A stretch of 6,586 bases of DNA from Promethearchaeota archaeon (GTDB lineage: Archaea; Asgardarchaeota; Lokiarchaeia; Sigyniarchaeales; Promethearchaeaceae): NCBI GenBank assembly GCA_014729055.1, contig WJKO01000209.1, positions 1-6,586 on the forward strand, in the 5' to 3' direction. Numbering within the stretch: the stretch's first letter is position 1; every line of letters begins with the position of its first letter. A model generated the notes under the pieces. It was not told the DNA's origin. It made no database searches and saw only the letters and a list, made by a program, of their open reading frames with translations. A program made the translations under genes and the position numbers. Shown here piece by piece: positions 4,826 to 6,586 of this stretch.

Positions 4826-6586
4826 TTAATTACCTAAACCTTTTTTTTCAGATCTTTTCCTTACCCAGCTTGCTATTAAAAATAACCCCATGACTAATAA
4901 CAGCAATACAAATGATGCCGCTGCGGCCATTTCGCTTCTTATCTCCGCATCCCCATATGAATCTCTTAATCGATAAATGTGATACGAAAGTATTTGAATG
5001 GTATTATTCAGATCCGGTAATAACTCTAAATTTTGACGGAAATTAGCTGCCGTATAAAGAATTGGTGCAGTCTCTCCTGCTATTCTTCCCATACTCAAAA
5101 TGATTCCAGTTATTATTTGTGGTCTGGCTGTTGGTAAAATAACTTTCCGAATTGTAGACCATTTTGACGCACCCATTGCATAACTCCCATTACGCATTTC
5201 TTTCGGAACGCTGCGGATTGCGTTCTCAGTAGTCCTTATAATTGTCGGAAGAACCATTAATGACATCGTTAATATACCAGCGAGTAGACACTGTCCAAAT
5301 TGCATCATTCTCACAAAGAAAAGTAGTCCGAATAATCCAAAAACAATAGAAGGGGTACTGTTTAGATTGTCGATTCCTGTATTAATTACACCTAACATCC
5401 GACCAGGCTTTGCATACTCCGCTAAATATATTCCTGCTAATATTCCAATAGGCATAGCAACTAGAATGGTCCCCATGATGAGATAAAATGTACCAATAAT
5501 TTGCCCTACAACCCCACCTTGCAATCCATTTTCATACATTTCTTCGGTATAATAATCAACAAGGATATAATGTGGAAATGCTCGAATGGCAAGGTCTATG
5601 ATTAAAATAGCTAAAAGAGCCAGAACAGATAAAGTAGCTATTGTAATTATCGTAAATGAGAATAATTGGTTCTGTTTTGGTTTCAATGTTTTCCATAGAG
5701 CTATAAAAAAACCCATTACGATTATTGCAATCAAACCGGTGATTAAACCCAAATTAAACCTTATTATTTCAAAAACAATAGATCCAATGCACAAAAATGC
5801 AGAGATGGTTTTATGCAGTTTTAGGTTTCGAGATTCTCCCACTACAAAGATAATTACTGGAATAATAACACTAAAAATAGCGATTACATTTCCAAAGATC
5901 AATCTAAATAAAAGAAATCCAAGGATTCCTCCAGCTATTACAGCGATATCCATCGCTATTTTCTTCGATTTCTCCTGCAAAATCACATCATGTATTGAAT
6001 ATATATTTTGATCTTCAGTCCTTTCTTTTTTTACGTCAAGATTCTCGTTTGCATCTTTCTGCAATTGAACATCTTTTTTATATACGCTGACATCTGATCC
6101 ATAAGCAAATAATATTAGGATTGTAGGTAAGATTACGCTTAAAGTAGTCACAGTCCACCCAAATAATGGAACCACCCACTTCAAGATTATAAACAAGAAT
6201 AACATAACACCGAGAATAAATATTAATATCTTTTTATAGTTTATTGGATGGTTTGATTTGTGAGTGTTATTTGACTTAATAGCATCAGACTCATCAATCT
6301 GGTTTTTTTTGAGACTATCAAGCTGGTTTGTACGTATATTTTTGTTTATCTGAGTTCTATTCCTCCAAAATCGTGTAAGTCGATGAATAAGTGATGGAAA
6401 AAAGGATTTGTTTGTCTCTTTTTCTTTTGGTTGGAATTTTTCATTCATTTTTTTCATTATTTTTCGAGCCGCAATGTTGCAAGAAATGGTAATTATAAAT
6501 AAAAATGCCCCCAATAAGAAAAGTGCGCTGTGCCATGGAGTTCCGGGATCTGCCTCCTTAATTTCGATTCCTAATGCACCCGTTAA
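4826..6586 (-). CDS. pstA: Phosphate ABC transporter permease: PstC C-terminus fused to PstA, with multi-helix insertion; 5'-truncated
   Basis: Membrane channel of the Pst phosphate importer. The frame has no stop from the right edge to the TAA at 4828-4826 (586 residues visible). A TTG at 6514 could be called as a start, but the codons before it encode EADPGTPWHSALFLL, which with the following LGAFLFIITISCNIAARK looks like the last helix of PstC. Next come a polar Lys/Asn/Gln-rich linker (about 6454-6236), an insertion with about six membrane segments in three hairpins (6235-5681, with a charged loop near 6075-5965), and a PstA core (about 5662-4829). The core shows the PstA hallmarks GIYLAEYA, NLNSTPSIVFGLFG, the EAA-type loop SVPKEMRNGSYAMGASKW (about 5212-5159) and GRIAGETAPILYTA. 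An ordinary PstA is roughly 280 residues, so about 260 residues are extra. phoU follows by 65 bases. The PstA call is very secure; the PstC fusion is strongly suggested but needs upstream sequence. Confidence 0.93.
   Translation of the reverse strand, partial: LTGALGIEIKEADPGTPWHSALFLLGAFLFIITISCNIAARKIMKKMNEKFQPKEKETNKSFFPSLIHRLTRFWRNRTQINKNIRTNQLDSLKKNQIDESDAIKSNNTHKSNHPINYKKILIFILGVMLFLFIILKWVVPLFGWTVTTLSVILPTILILFAYGSDVSVYKKDVQLQKDANENLDVKKERTEDQNIYSIHDVILQEKSKKIAMDIAVIAGGILGFLLFRLIFGNVIAIFSVIIPVIIFVVGESRNLKLHKTISAFLCIGSIVFEIIRFNLGLITGLIAIIVMGFFIALWKTLKPKQNQLFSFTIITIATLSVLALLAILIIDLAIRAFPHYILVDYYTEEMYENGLQGGVVGQIIGTFYLIMGTILVAMPIGILAGIYLAEYAKPGRMLGVINTGIDNLNSTPSIVFGLFGLLFFVRMMQFGQCLLAGILTMSLMVLPTIIRTTENAIRSVPKEMRNGSYAMGASKWSTIRKVILPTARPQIITGIILSMGRIAGETAPILYTAANFRQNLELLPDLNNTIQILSYHIYRLRDSYGDAEIRSEMAAAASFVLLLLVMGLFLIASWVRKRSEKKGLGN
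5681..6235 (-). repeat. Three degenerate two-helix hairpin repeats inside the PstC-PstA protein
   Basis: Protein-level repeats read from sequence. Copy 1 (about 6235-6074) contains FGWTVTTLSVILPTILIL; copy 2 (about 5965-5813) contains FGNVIAIFSVIIPVIIFV. Both begin with a KKI segment and a hydrophobic helix, and the glycine precedes the SVI-P motif by the same seven residues. Copy 3 (about 5812-5681) is more divergent, with LGLITGLIAIIVMGFFIAL at the equivalent place. Copies 1 and 2 are convincing; copy 3 is tentative. Six helices would preserve the cytoplasmic location of both flanking ends. Confidence 0.5.

Noticed and set aside
5586..6011. A 141-residue open frame on the plus strand opposite the Pst permease
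   Set aside because: It is antisense to a well-supported membrane protein, shows no recognisable motif and has no ribosome binding site; its composition mirrors the hydrophobic codons on the other strand.
6512..6514. TTG as the start of a stand-alone 562-residue PstA
   Set aside because: It falls inside a hydrophobic helix resembling the end of PstC, and the 24 codons upstream in frame are also protein-like.
6534..6559. AAGGAGG (6559-6553, minus strand) followed by ATG at 6536 as a translation start
   Set aside because: The spacing of 16 bases is too long and the ATG is out of frame with the PstC-PstA coding frame; the motif is explained by codons for Lys-Glu-Ala.

Overview
The window is AT-rich DNA, densely packed with membrane-transport genes and carrying no RNA genes, mobile elements or CRISPR arrays that I can see. 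Its character (GAGGT-type ribosome binding sites, GTG/ATG start ambiguity, an 'RIGRYGKDIA' variant in PhoU that I associate with archaeal PhoU proteins, Lys/Ile/Asn-rich proteins) suggests an archaeon, perhaps one of the low-GC lineages such as the Asgard group. That assignment is inference and weak.

Two gene clusters converge tail to tail near 4043-4109. The plus-strand cluster (3-4042) holds an ABC importer: the C-terminal part of a permease that enters from the left edge and appears to be a fused two-domain permease, two tightly packed ABC ATPases (862-2007 and 2022-3245), then a DUF47/PhoU-like protein (3347-4042). The minus-strand cluster (6586-4110) holds a PstC-PstA phosphate permease read as one continuous frame, followed 65 bases later by phoU. 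PstS, PstB and most of PstC are not in the window.

The most notable features are the following. (1) The two ATPases have complementary defects. The first has lost its ABC signature (LSGGQ replaced by FGNPG) but keeps Walker A, Q-loop, Walker B and switch histidine. The second keeps LSGGM but has Glu for the Q-loop Gln and Asn for the switch His. A heterodimer would therefore have one canonical and one degenerate ATP site, the asymmetric arrangement best known from exporters, here in an importer-type system. (2) The PstA frame stays open to the right edge and its start encodes what looks like the last helix of PstC, implying a PstC-PstA fusion. (3) Between the PstC tail and the PstA core lies about 260 residues of extra sequence with what looks like three copies of a two-helix hairpin.

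Functionally the right cluster is a phosphate importer with its PhoU regulator. The left importer has no proven substrate. Its permease and ATPases resemble the molybdate/tungstate/sulfate/iron type, but the DUF47 partner (usually next to a PiT phosphate transporter) and the neighbouring pst-phoU genes make phosphate or a phosphorus compound a reasonable hypothesis.
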